In this document: positions 17,327 through 26,647 of the stretch, piece after piece
Layout of the letters: the number at the start of each line of letters is the position of its first letter
How positions within the stretch are numbered: position 1 is the first letter of the stretch
Source of the DNA: CAZCAC01 sp964496575
GTDB lineage: Bacteria > Planctomycetota > UBA1135 > GCA-002686595
DNA length: 43,615 nucleotides
Reading direction: 5' to 3'
Assembly (NCBI GenBank): GCA_964496575.1
Contig: CAZCAC010000070.1
Location: 1 to 43,615 of the forward strand
The notes under the pieces: model-generated
The model's database searches: none
What the model was told of the DNA's origin: nothing
What the model saw: only the letters and a program-made list of their open reading frames with translations
Position numbers and translations under genes: made by a program

Positions 17327-20300
17327 ATGGCTGAGCTCCAAGTCGACGACCTCTACCGCCGCTACGCGCGATCAGGTGACCTGACCGCGCTCACGGCCGT
17401 CTTCGACGCGATCGCTCCCGATCTCCGGCGCCTCGCGCGGCGGCTGGTCCGCGATCGCGCGCAGGCGGACGACCTGGTCCAGGAGACGTTTCTGACGGCG
17501 CTGGAGCATCCCGAGAGCTACGACCCCGAGCGCGCGCTCACCCCGTGGCTGATCGGGATCCTGGTCAACCGCGCGAGAGGCGAGCGGCGGCGGGCGCAGC
17601 GGGAGCTCGATTCGGAGCGGCTGCGTCGCGACGAGGCGCCGGAGCCGGTCGAGGAGATCGCCGCGAGCGAATCGCGCTCGCTGATCGAGAGGGCGATCGC
17701 CGAGCTCCCGCCGCGGCTGCGCGCCGTCGTCGAGGGAAAGGTCCTGCACGGCCGCGAGTCACTCGACCTCGCCGCCGAGCTCGATCTCAGCCGCGGCGCC
17801 CTGCGCGCGCGACTCTCCCGGGGACTGCGACGGCTGCGTCGTGCGCTCCCGGCGAGCCTGGCCACGGGCGTCGCCCTCTGGTTCACCCGTTCCCACGGGC
17901 TCGCGCAGGTGCGCGCCCGCGTCCTCGAGGAAGCAGCGAAGCTGCCGGCCGGCGCGTCGGGAATGGGAGGTGTGGTGATGTACAAGAAGGTCGTCCTGAC
18001 GTCGCTCGTCGTCCTCGTCGCCGTGATCGGCGGCGGGATCTGGAGCGCGGGGCTGCTCGGCGGGGAGCGCGACGAGGCGCTGACCGGTGCGGAGCTCGAG
18101 CCCGCCGACGAGCGAGCAGAGCAGGTGGTGAGCCGTCCCGAAGCGCCCGAGCCCGCGCACCGCGAGGAGCTCGTCCTGGAACCCGTGGGCGACGAGGCGG
18201 GGCTCGTCGTGCGGGTGATCGAGGAGAGTGAGGTGGCCCCCGTGGGTGGACTCGACGTCCGCCTGAGCTACGAGCAGGACGGCGAGCAGACGGAACGCAC
18301 GGTCGTCACCGACGACGAGGGCGAGGCACGTTTCGAGTTCGACGAGACGGTGGAGCTCCGCGTGGTGTACGCCGACCCGGGCGAGAGGACGACGCCGGCG
18401 AGGAGCTGGCTGCGCCGCTCGCTGCCGAGCGGGGAACGGATGGAGCTCGAGCTCGTCGTGAACGAGGGCGGCACGCTCGCCGGAGTGGTGCTCGACCAGG
18501 ATGACGTGCCCGTGCCGAACGCGGAGGTGCTCGGCTGGCACCGCTACTTCGACGAGCCCTGTCAGCGTACGCGGTCCGGTCCCGACGGAGCCTTCACCCT
18601 GAAGCACCTCGGTACCAACTTCTACGTGACGGCCCGCACGCCGCGCCTCGCTTGCCAGTGGGGCGTGCGCGGGGACCTCGCCGCGGGCGCCACCGCCGAA
18701 GGCCTCGAGATCCGGCTCGCGCCCGCAGAGTCGCTGCACGGCGTCGTGCTCGCCCCCGACCTCGCGCCGATCGCAGGTGCCGAGCTGAGCGTCAGCCACG
18801 CCCTGGGCACGAGTTCGTCACACCTCCTGACCGACGTCCCGGGCATCCTCCGCTTCCACGCCGGCGAGAGCGGAGCCGTCAGCGACGGGCAGGGACGCTT
18901 CGAGCTGGTCGGGCTGCCTCGAGGGCGACACGGCGTCCGGGCCGAACGCGCGCCCTACCTCGCCTACCGGGAGTACCACGAGACCGGTGCCCAGCCGGCG
19001 GAGATCGTGCTCGACCCGGGCCTGCAGCTCTCCGGCCGCGTCTTCGACACCCGCGGCCTACCGGCGGTGGGCGCGCGCGTGCGCTTCTGGCCCTGCTACA
19101 GCAACGTGCACACGGTGGAGTGCTTCGAGCTCTGCGACGAGAGCGGTCGCTTCACCCTGCCAAGTCTCGTGCGGGATGGGAATCACGCGATCGGCATCCG
19201 GCACGAGGGGCACGCGCTTCTCGTCGTGCAGCCGGTCGTGCCCGGCCCGGGTGGTGGGGAGTTCGTCGAGGTGCAGCTCGATCCCGAGGAGGTGATCGCC
19301 GGTCGCGTCGTCGACGTCGAGGGGATCCCCGTGGAGGGTGCGAAGGTGTGGATCGAGGGTGAACGCGAGGTGGACCTCGGCTACACCAGCGGTCGGCGCC
19401 ACACCTGGGAGCACGCGCTGGGGCTGGACACGCAGAGGACCGACGAGGATGGTGCCTTCCACTTCGGCAACCTCTACCCGGGGCGCTTCACGGTGCACCT
19501 GCACCCGCCCGATGACGCTTCGCTCGAGCTCTCGCTCGAGGTCAGGGCCTCCACGCGAGATCTGGAGCTGGTGCTCGATCCGCAGGGGATGCGCAAGGTG
19601 ACCTTCAGCGGCACGGTGACGGATGCGATCACCGGCGAGGCGCTCGAACGCTTCGAGATCGTCCCCAGGGGGGAAGATGGCTGGGGTCGTATCCATGAAT
19701 TCTCCGACCCCGAGGGGCGCTACGAGGTGACCGGGATCTCACCCGGCGAGATTGTGATCGAGGCCCAGGCCGAGGGCTATGCACCTCTCGGCGTGGAGTC
19801 GCGGCGCTACGAGGTCGGTGAGCACCGCGTCGACTTCGCCCTGTACCCGACCCGGACCCTGATCCTGTCGGTCATCGACTCCGCCGGCGAGGTGCACTCC
19901 CGCGGCCAGGTGGAGGTCCTGGGATCGGACGGACGGCCGTGCTCGATGAAGACCGGGCCGAGCTCACGCTCGAGCCAGGGCCAGATCGAGCAGGGCCGCG
20001 CCGTCCTGCACGAGCTTCCCGCCCAGCCGCTGGTGGTGCGTGTCACCGTCGAGGAGACCGTGCGGGAGATCGACATCGATCTCACGCACCCGCTGGAGGG
20101 CGAGCTCGAGGTCGTCGTCGATCCTGCAATACGCTCGCTCGGCTACCTGGAGATGTACGTTCTCGTCGTCGGGCAAGAGGTCGACGAGGAGGAGCTGCAC
20201 CGCTGCTTCCAGGGGATAGAGGAAGCGAACAACCGCGCGTGGCTCGAGGAACGCCTGCACTCGGGAGCCGTCGCTTTCGCGGAGACGAGGATCGAGATCG

Positions 20301-20569
20301 AGATCGTGGACGGGTCGGACAGACGCCGCGGGCACGTCGTCCTCACGCCCAAGGCGGAAGGCGGCTATCGCCAGGTGAGCAAGACCTGGCGCGGCAGTCA
20401 GCAAACCCACTCCACTTCGGAACCGCCGTTGCCCACATTCTACCTCACGCTCCCCGCCGGAGCGCTCACGTTGCGCGCCCGCGTCGAGGGGTATCCCGAT
20501 CTCGAGCTGTCGCTGGAGCTCCGGAAGGACGAGCACCGGCGGCAGGCTCTCGTCCTGCGACGCCGCTGA
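17327..20569 (+). CDS. ECF sigma factor fused to a membrane helix and carboxypeptidase-regulatory-like domains
   Basis: The 1080-residue protein has three parts. Residues about 1-180 are an ECF sigma factor: region 2 (ADDLVQETFLTALEHP, TPWLIGILVNRARGE) and region 4 (LPPRLRAVVEGKVL, SLDLAAELDLSRGALRARL). Residues about 218-245 are one hydrophobic helix (VVLTSLVVLVAVIGGGIW). The remaining about 830 residues contain repeated carboxypeptidase-D-regulatory/transthyretin-like folds, each with a GxVxDxxGxPVxxAxV strand and a TDExGxFxFxxL turn, for example GVVLDQDDVPVPNAEVLG, GRVFDTRGLPAVGARVRF and GRVVDVEGIPVEGAKV. The layout predicts a cytoplasmic sigma domain joined through the membrane to an exterior sensor or adhesive region. 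GGGAGG precedes an in-frame ATG at 17978, so a sigma-less product is possible. A broken paralogue lies at 39440-41685. Confidence 0.88.
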   Translation: MAELQVDDLYRRYARSGDLTALTAVFDAIAPDLRRLARRLVRDRAQADDLVQETFLTALEHPESYDPERALTPWLIGILVNRARGERRRAQRELDSERLRRDEAPEPVEEIAASESRSLIERAIAELPPRLRAVVEGKVLHGRESLDLAAELDLSRGALRARLSRGLRRLRRALPASLATGVALWFTRSHGLAQVRARVLEEAAKLPAGASGMGGVVMYKKVVLTSLVVLVAVIGGGIWSAGLLGGERDEALTGAELEPADERAEQVVSRPEAPEPAHREELVLEPVGDEAGLVVRVIEESEVAPVGGLDVRLSYEQDGEQTERTVVTDDEGEARFEFDETVELRVVYADPGERTTPARSWLRRSLPSGERMELELVVNEGGTLAGVVLDQDDVPVPNAEVLGWHRYFDEPCQRTRSGPDGAFTLKHLGTNFYVTARTPRLACQWGVRGDLAAGATAEGLEIRLAPAESLHGVVLAPDLAPIAGAELSVSHALGTSSSHLLTDVPGILRFHAGESGAVSDGQGRFELVGLPRGRHGVRAERAPYLAYREYHETGAQPAEIVLDPGLQLSGRVFDTRGLPAVGARVRFWPCYSNVHTVECFELCDESGRFTLPSLVRDGNHAIGIRHEGHALLVVQPVVPGPGGGEFVEVQLDPEEVIAGRVVDVEGIPVEGAKVWIEGEREVDLGYTSGRRHTWEHALGLDTQRTDEDGAFHFGNLYPGRFTVHLHPPDDASLELSLEVRASTRDLELVLDPQGMRKVTFSGTVTDAITGEALERFEIVPRGEDGWGRIHEFSDPEGRYEVTGISPGEIVIEAQAEGYAPLGVESRRYEVGEHRVDFALYPTRTLILSVIDSAGEVHSRGQVEVLGSDGRPCSMKTGPSSRSSQGQIEQGRAVLHELPAQPLVVRVTVEETVREIDIDLTHPLEGELEVVVDPAIRSLGYLEMYVLVVGQEVDEEELHRCFQGIEEANNRAWLEERLHSGAVAFAETRIEIEIVDGSDRRRGHVVLTPKAEGGYRQVSKTWRGSQQTHSTSEPPLPTFYLTLPAGALTLRARVEGYPDLELSLELRKDEHRRQALVLRRR

Positions 20570-20586
20570 CCGGTCTCCGCGCCGGC

Positions 20587-22062
20587 TCAGACCTGGAACT
20601 CGCCGACCAGGCGCTCGAGGTCCGCAGCCATCGAGGCCAGGGCCTTGGCCGCTTCGAGGGTATTGCCCGCACCCGATGCCGCCTCCTGGGCGGACTCGGT
20701 CATGCGGGTCATGTACTCGCTGATCTCGGACCCACCCTTCGCGGCGTCCACGACGCTCCGGCCGATCTCCGAGGTGGTGGCCGTCTGCTCTTCGACGGCC
20801 GCGGCGATCGTCTGCTGGATGTCGTCGACGCGACCGATGATCTCGCTGATCTCCGCGATCCCGGTCATCGCGTCGCCGGTGGTCCGCTGGATCGCCTCGA
20901 TCTTCTGGCCGATCTCCTCGGTGGCCTGAGCGGTCTGCTTGGCGAGCTCCTTGACCTCGTTCGCCACCACGGCGAATCCCTTTCCGGCCTCGCCGGCGCG
21001 GGCGGCCTCGATCGTGGCGTTGAGCGCCAGGAGGTTCGTCTGCTGGGCGACCGAGGTGATCAGCTTGATGACCTGACCGATCTCGGTGCTGCTCCGGTCC
21101 AGCTCGTCCATCCTCGTCGAGGACTGGCCGGCGGCGGCGACGGCGTTCTTGGCCACGTCGGCGGCGATGCTCGCGTTCTTGGCGATCTCCCGGATGCTGG
21201 CGCCCATCTCCTCGGTGGCCGACGAGACCGACTGGATGTTGTGGTTCACGTCCTCCTGAGCCGTCGAGACGCTGGTCGCGTGGCTGGAGTTCTGCTCGGA
21301 GACGGAGGTCATCTGGTTGCTCACCGCGGAGAGCTCCTCGGAGGAGGAGGCCAGAGCGGTGGCGCTCTGCTGGATCTCCTGAACGGTCGTCTGGAACTTA
21401 TCGGCGAGGCCGTTCATGCTGCCCTTCAGGTCGCCGTAGCGCCCTGCGTACTCGGTGAGGACCCGGGCCGTGAGGTCTCCGCCAGCGACCCGTTCCAGGG
21501 TGTCGATGATCTCCCGGAGGGGTGCCTCGAAGGCGTCTACCACGGCGTTCACGCTCTCGACCAGGATCTCGTAGTTCTCAGTGAGCTCGGCCGTCTCGGC
21601 GCGGTGTTCGAGATTGCCCTGCACGACCTCTGCGGCCAGGACCCGAATCTGGTCCAGGAACTTCGCCTCGCTGCTCATGTCGACGACGTACTCGACCGCA
21701 CCGATCACCTCGCCTTGATCTGTGAGCATAGGAGAACCCGTGTACCGGACGGCGACGGAGTCGCCGCCTGGGTGGGCGATGGTCTCTCCGGTACAGGCCG
21801 CCCTGGTATCCATCGCCTGCTGGCAACGGCACTCGGGGGTGCAGCAGTGGTCGGTGTTGAACAGTTGATGGCACTTCTTTCCCTTCCAGCCGCCGGGCTC
21901 GAGACCGACGGCATCCTCGCCGGCATGGTTCAGAAAGAGGATCCCGAAATCTCGGTCCACGGCCATCACCGGGGTCGGAACCTGGTTGAGGATGTCGAGA
22001 TCGACGTTGGCGCTCTGGCTCTCGTCGGTCGTATTCGGGGCGTCTGCTTTGGTCTTGCTCAT
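20587..22062 (-). CDS. soluble PAS-HAMP methyl-accepting chemotaxis protein
   Basis: The 491-residue chemoreceptor has no membrane helix. Residues about 20-135 are a PAS domain (ILNQVPTPVMAVDRDFGILFLN) with a cysteine cluster: Cys64, Cys73, Cys74, Cys78 and Cys80 in KCHQLFNTDHCCTPECRC, plus Cys90. A HAMP-like segment follows (EIIDTLERVAGGDLTARV). The long signalling coiled coil has the conserved hairpin tip (QTNLLALNATIEAARAGE, GKGFAVVANEV). It would signal through CheA/CheW, which are not in the window. A cytoplasmic PAS receptor suggests sensing of a redox, metal or metabolic cue. The ATG at 22062 gives the natural start. It is divergent from the SDR gene. Confidence 0.93.
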   Translation of the reverse strand: MSKTKADAPNTTDESQSANVDLDILNQVPTPVMAVDRDFGILFLNHAGEDAVGLEPGGWKGKKCHQLFNTDHCCTPECRCQQAMDTRAACTGETIAHPGGDSVAVRYTGSPMLTDQGEVIGAVEYVVDMSSEAKFLDQIRVLAAEVVQGNLEHRAETAELTENYEILVESVNAVVDAFEAPLREIIDTLERVAGGDLTARVLTEYAGRYGDLKGSMNGLADKFQTTVQEIQQSATALASSSEELSAVSNQMTSVSEQNSSHATSVSTAQEDVNHNIQSVSSATEEMGASIREIAKNASIAADVAKNAVAAAGQSSTRMDELDRSSTEIGQVIKLITSVAQQTNLLALNATIEAARAGEAGKGFAVVANEVKELAKQTAQATEEIGQKIEAIQRTTGDAMTGIAEISEIIGRVDDIQQTIAAAVEEQTATTSEIGRSVVDAAKGGSEISEYMTRMTESAQEAASGAGNTLEAAKALASMAADLERLVGEFQV

Positions 22063-22344
22063 CTTGGCACGCTGGGGCTGTCGGGCTGTCGTCACACGGG
22101 TGTCCTCACCGGCACGGCGACGCGGTGGGACGATGACAGGTTGAGGATCGGGTGTTCGCTCCGGAACCTTGATCCCCGACCGGATTGTCGCGACAAGTTC
22201 GCCCCGATTGGACCCCACTCGTCCACCCGGGATTCCACTCCCGGGCCGCCACTGGACTGCTCGTGGACCGTTCCGCAAGCTCTCGGCTCTGACTCCCGTC
22301 GGAGAGACCCCACCGAGACCCGAAACTCCCCCAAGTCGCTCGTC

Positions 22345-22947
22345 ATGAAGACACTGCTCATCGGAGGCCACGGCACCATCGGCCGGGCCGTCGCGGACCA
22401 CCTCGCGGATCGGCACGAGTTGATCATCGCCGGCCGGAGTGCGGGCGACGTGCTCGTGGACATCGCCGACGTCGCCTCGATCCGGAAGATGTACGAGGCG
22501 ATTCCCGATATCGACGCGGTGATCTGCGCGGCGGGGACGGCCAGGTGGGATCGCTTCGACACCCTCGAGGAGGAGGACTTCTACATCGGGCTCCGCAGCA
22601 AGTTGATGGGTCAGGTGAATCTCGTGCGCCTGGGAATGGGCGTGATCAACGACGGCGGCTCGTTCACCTTGACCACCGGCATCCTCGGCGAGCGGCCGGT
22701 GCCGATGACCACCAGCGCCGCGCTGGTCAACGGCGGGATCCACAGCTTCGTCAAGGCCGCGGCGCTCGAGCTGGAGCGAGGCCTGCGCATCAACGTCGTC
22801 GCGCCCGGTCTGGTCGAGAACGCCGCGGAGAAGCTCGGGCACTTCTTCCCCGGCCACACCCCGGTGGGCATGACCGAGGTGGCCGAGGCGTACGCGAGCG
22901 CGGTCGAGGGAGAGATGACGGGAGAGCTGATCCGCGTCTACGGGTAG
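22345..22947 (+). CDS. short-chain dehydrogenase/reductase-like protein lacking YxxxK
   Basis: The 200-residue protein has a Rossmann nucleotide-binding start (MKTLLIGGHGTIGRAVADHL; glycines at 7, 8, 10 and 13), AVICAAGTARWD in place of NNAG, and LRINVVAPGLV near the C-terminus. At the position where classical SDRs have Tyr-x-x-x-Lys it reads TTSAALVNGGIHSFV, so both catalytic residues are missing. A subfamily of short SDRs shares this AALVNGxxxSFVxAAALEL block. Enzymatic activity is therefore uncertain and the protein may bind NAD(P) without classical catalysis. The ATG at 22345 precedes the glycine motif directly. It converges on the BNR pseudogene. Confidence 0.83.
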   Translation: MKTLLIGGHGTIGRAVADHLADRHELIIAGRSAGDVLVDIADVASIRKMYEAIPDIDAVICAAGTARWDRFDTLEEEDFYIGLRSKLMGQVNLVRLGMGVINDGGSFTLTTGILGERPVPMTTSAALVNGGIHSFVKAAALELERGLRINVVAPGLVENAAEKLGHFFPGHTPVGMTEVAEAYASAVEGEMTGELIRVYG

Positions 22948-22980
22948 GAGCTTCCCGGCGACCACGGCCGGCCTCGCGCC

Positions 22981-24639
22981 CTACTTCTCGAGCCGCTCGC
23001 GCACGGGGGTAACGTCCAGCACGAACATGCTGCGACCGTGCGTCGCGATGATCAGATCGGGCTCCCGCGGGTGGACGACCAGGTCGAAGACCGGCACCGT
23101 CGGCAGGTCGCCGCAGAGGGAGAGCCAGCTCGCGCCGCGGTCGAGGGACGCGAACACGCCGAGGTCGGTCCCGAGGTAGAGGACCTCCGGAGACGCGGGG
23201 TCCTCCGCGATGACGTTCGCCGGCTCCGCGGGCAGGTTGGCCGTGATCGACCGCCAGCTCGCGCCTCGATCGTCGGAGCGGAAGACGTAGGCCTGGAAGT
23301 CGTCCCGCCCGCGTCCCGAGAGGGTGACGAGGACCGTGTCGGCGTCGTGCCCGGAAGCCACGACCCGCGTCGGCGGGAGTCCCGGCAATCCCTCCCCGAC
23401 CGGGCGCCAGCTCGCGCCATCATCCTCGGTGAGCTGGACGAGCCCGCCCCCCGCTGCCGCGTACAGCAGACCGCGCTGCAGCGGGGACTCGGAGAGGGAG
23501 ACGATCGCGCCGCGCCCCCGATCTCCGGGATCGCGTTTCGTCAGGTCCGGGCTGATGCAGGTCCACGAGTCGCCGCGATCGGTGGAGCGAAAGACCTTGT
23601 TCGCGCCGCAGTACAGCGTGCGCGGCTCGTGGTGGGAGATCAGGAAGGGCGTGTTCCAGGCGAAGCGCAGCTCCGGCTCCCCTTCGGCGGGGCGGGGGCG
23701 GATGCGGACGTCGCCCTTGGCTCCGACCTGGATCGGACCGCTCAGCGACTTTCGCCGCATCTCGCCGTTCTGCGTCTCGTAGTAGACGACGTCCGGATCG
23801 GTCGGGTCCGACAGCGTCACGAAGCCGTCACCGCCGCACCAGCGATCGAGGAACACCTGCTCCCAGGGATCCCAGCCGAGTGCGTCCATGTTCACCGAGG
23901 CGGGCCCGTACAGCGAGGCGTTGTCCTGGGTGCCGCCGAAGATGCGGTAGGGCTCGGACGAGTCCACGGAGACCGTGTAGAACTCGGCGATCGGTAGGTT
24001 GTTCAGGTGGAGCCACGTCTCGCCGCGATCCCACGAAACGAAGAGACCACCGTCGGTCCCCAGCAGGAGTCGTGCCGGGTTCACCGGATCGATCCACAGC
24101 TCGTGCATGTCCAGGTGGAGCGCGGTGCCGCGCAGGGGCAGCAGGCGATGCACGTTCTCGCCGGCTCGCCGAAAGGTCGCCCCGCCGTCCCGGGAGCGCA
24201 GCAGCTTGAAGCCGCAGACGTAGACCGTCTCCGCGTCACCCGGCGAGACCTTGATGTCGCAGAAGTCCCAGCCGACGTAGGTGTCGACGTACTTCTCGCT
24301 CGTCCGACGCCAGGTGAGGCCGGCGTCGTCGGAGCGCAGCACGATGCCGCCGACGTCGTAGCGCCCCCGCCCCGGCGGCGAGTGATCGACCACCAGCGCG
24401 TAGACGACCCCGGGCGCGGAGGCCGCGACGTCGAGCGCGATCCGCCCGACGTCCGCGCCGGTGGGGAACCCGCCCTCGACGCGCTCCCAGCTCTCGCCGT
24501 GTTCCTCGGTGCGGTAAACGGCGCTGCCCTCTCCCCCGCCTCGCTGCCAGGTCGCGGCGTAGAGTCGCCGGTGATCGACGGGGAGGAGCCAGGGTGTCGG
24601 GATCCGTCCCGCGCCGGCGGGGGACTGGAGATGATACGG
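22981..24639 (-). pseudogene. BNR/Asp-box repeat protein, 5'-truncated
   Basis: The frame is open from just after a TGA at 24640-24642 to a stop at 22981 (552 codons) and reads as a beta-propeller of BNR/VPS10-like repeats: SDDAGLTWRRT, SRDGGATFRRA, SWDRGETWLHL, STDRGDSWTCI, SDDRGASWRSI and SLDRGASWLSL. It ends in the family tail IIATHGRSMFVLDVTPVRE. The repeat homology continues upstream of the first usable start (GTG at 24393): EEHGESWERVEGGFP is a further Asp-box at about 24500. No ATG, GTG or TTG lies in frame between 24639 and that point, and no signal peptide is present. The 5' end is therefore missing. A shorter product from GTG 24393 is possible but would start inside a repeat. Confidence 0.65.
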
Positions 24640-24827
24640 TCACCTCTTCGAACCGCCGCCCCCTCGAGGATCTGTAAGCACGAGGTGAGGCGGTGGTTCA
24701 CCGTCCCTGCTGGCGCCTGCGCGACAAACAACCACCTGGGAGCTGCGTATTCGAACGAGCGACTCCGCTGAAGACCCCGAGCGTCGCACCCGACTTCGCT
24801 CTCACGCCCCACCCCCATCGGAACGAG

Positions 24828-26639
24828 GTGACCATCGTGTCCGCTCCCCGACAGCTCTTCCCCCTCGGCCTGTGTGCCGCCGCACTGTTCGCCGCCCCCG
24901 CGATCGGGGCGCTGCTCCCGAACGACCTCCAGGAGATCGGCCCGCACGAAATGCAGGCGCACGTGGACTTCCTCGCCTCCGACCTCCTGGAGGGACGAAA
25001 CGCGGGGACGCCCGGCGCGGAGCTCGCCGCTCGCTACGTCGCGAGCGAGTTCCAGGAGCTGGGGCTCGCGAGGCTCGGCGACAGCTGGCTGATGGAGTTC
25101 GAGCTGGGTCGGGCGAGCGGCTCGCTCGGAGCGTCGATCACCCTGGGAGGCGCCCGGCACGAGGGCTCCAGCCTCCTGGAGGTACCGAGCGGGTCCGGGA
25201 CCGGTCGGGTGGAGGGACTGCTCGCCACGGAGAGCGCGGAATCGCTCGAGGGCAGGATCGTCCTGGCCGGCGACGTCACGAGGTTGCGGGACCGTCGGGC
25301 CAAGGTCGAGGAGCTCGAGAAGAAGGGCGCGATCGCCGTGGTGTTGCTCGGCGAGAATCCGTGGATCGAGAAGAGCAGCGGCCGTCGCCGCACGGGGATG
25401 CGCGAGAGCGTAGCGCCGTCTGGTGGAGAGGTGGCGGCCACCGGATCCCGGGCTCGAGGGGGAGAGCCGGAGATCGCCTCGGGCCCGGTGATCGAGGTCG
25501 GCCTCAGCTTCGGAGCTTCCGGCGAGGAGCTGGCCCCCGACCTCCTTCAGGAGCGGTCGGAACCGGCCGTGCCCGTGGTGCGGGTCTGTCGGACGCTGGG
25601 CGACGCGCTGCTGGAGGCGGCGAAGCAGGAACAGTCGGTGGTGCTCGAGGTCTTGCGCTCCGGGCGGAAGACCACCACCAACGTCCTGGGACTCTTGCCC
25701 GGCACCGACCCCGACCTCGCCGGCGAGTACGTGATCGTCGGCGCGCACTACGACCACGTCGGCGTCAGCTCGAAGGGTTCGGTCTACAACGGCGCCGATG
25801 ACAACGCCTCGGGTACCGCGGGCGTCCTGGAGATCGCGGAGGCGCTGGCCACCGCCGAGATCCCGCCGCGCCGCTCGGTGATCTTCGCCGCCTGGGGGGC
25901 CGAGGAGAAGGGGCTGGTCGGGTCCCGCGCGTTCTTGCGCGAGACGGAGATACCGACCGAGAAGATCATCGCCTACATCAACCTGGACATGATCGGCCGC
26001 AACGCGCCTCGCGAGATCAGCGCCACCTGCGCCAGCGACACGCTGAAGGGCTGGGTGGAGGAGCTGGACGATCGGCACGGCTTCGATGCCGAGCAGACAC
26101 CCGGGTACTTCCTGAACATGAGCGACAGCGGTCCCTTCGTGGCGAAGAAGATCCCGACGGTCTTCTTCAACACCGGGATGCACGGCGATCTGCACAGGCC
26201 GTCCGACACCGCGGACAAGATCGACGCGGACAAGGCGGCGCGGGCCGCCCGCCTCGCGCTGGACGTCGCCTTCCGCGCGACGAACGGCGAGATCGTCCCG
26301 GAGTTCACCAGGCCCGATTCGGGCCGAGAGGGTGCTGGGATCCAGATCGTCGGTTCGGGTTCGGGCAGCCGCCGTCGTCTCGGCGTCACCCCCGGCCGCT
26401 CCGAGGGCGAGGGTATCGAGGTCCGCCGGGTCCGCTCCGACTCGCTGGCGGAGAAGGTCGGCCTCCGGGAGGGGGACCGGCTCCTGCGCATCGGCGCCAA
26501 GGAGCTGGAGCGACGGACCGACATCAGCAAGGCGGTGAAGGTCGTGAAGGCGGGCGAGGAGTTCGAGATCGAGGTCCTGCGGACCGGCGAGGACGGCGCG
26601 GCGAAGAAGCTCGTGCTGAAGGGGTCGTTCGAGGAGTAG
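24828..26639 (+). CDS. secreted M28 zinc aminopeptidase with PDZ domain
   Basis: About 603 residues. After a signal peptide (LFPLGLCAAALFAAPAIGA) come MQAHVDFLASDLLEGRNAGTPG and a protease-associated-like insert. The M28 core has zinc-ligand motifs GAHYDHVG, NGADDNASGTAG, AWGAEEKGLVGS and INLDMIGRN, then the late histidine in MHGDLHRPSDT. The C-terminal about 90 residues form a PDZ domain (LGVTPGRSEGEGIEVRRV, GLREGDRLLRIG). It probably releases N-terminal residues from peptides outside the cytoplasm, with the PDZ domain choosing substrates or partners. No ATG fits the start. GTG at 24828 or 24837 are the candidates, so the start is tentative. It diverges from the truncated BNR gene. Confidence 0.88.
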   Translation: MTIVSAPRQLFPLGLCAAALFAAPAIGALLPNDLQEIGPHEMQAHVDFLASDLLEGRNAGTPGAELAARYVASEFQELGLARLGDSWLMEFELGRASGSLGASITLGGARHEGSSLLEVPSGSGTGRVEGLLATESAESLEGRIVLAGDVTRLRDRRAKVEELEKKGAIAVVLLGENPWIEKSSGRRRTGMRESVAPSGGEVAATGSRARGGEPEIASGPVIEVGLSFGASGEELAPDLLQERSEPAVPVVRVCRTLGDALLEAAKQEQSVVLEVLRSGRKTTTNVLGLLPGTDPDLAGEYVIVGAHYDHVGVSSKGSVYNGADDNASGTAGVLEIAEALATAEIPPRRSVIFAAWGAEEKGLVGSRAFLRETEIPTEKIIAYINLDMIGRNAPREISATCASDTLKGWVEELDDRHGFDAEQTPGYFLNMSDSGPFVAKKIPTVFFNTGMHGDLHRPSDTADKIDADKAARAARLALDVAFRATNGEIVPEFTRPDSGREGAGIQIVGSGSGSRRRLGVTPGRSEGEGIEVRRVRSDSLAEKVGLREGDRLLRIGAKELERRTDISKAVKVVKAGEEFEIEVLRTGEDGAAKKLVLKGSFEE

Positions 26640-26647
26640 TTACGGCG

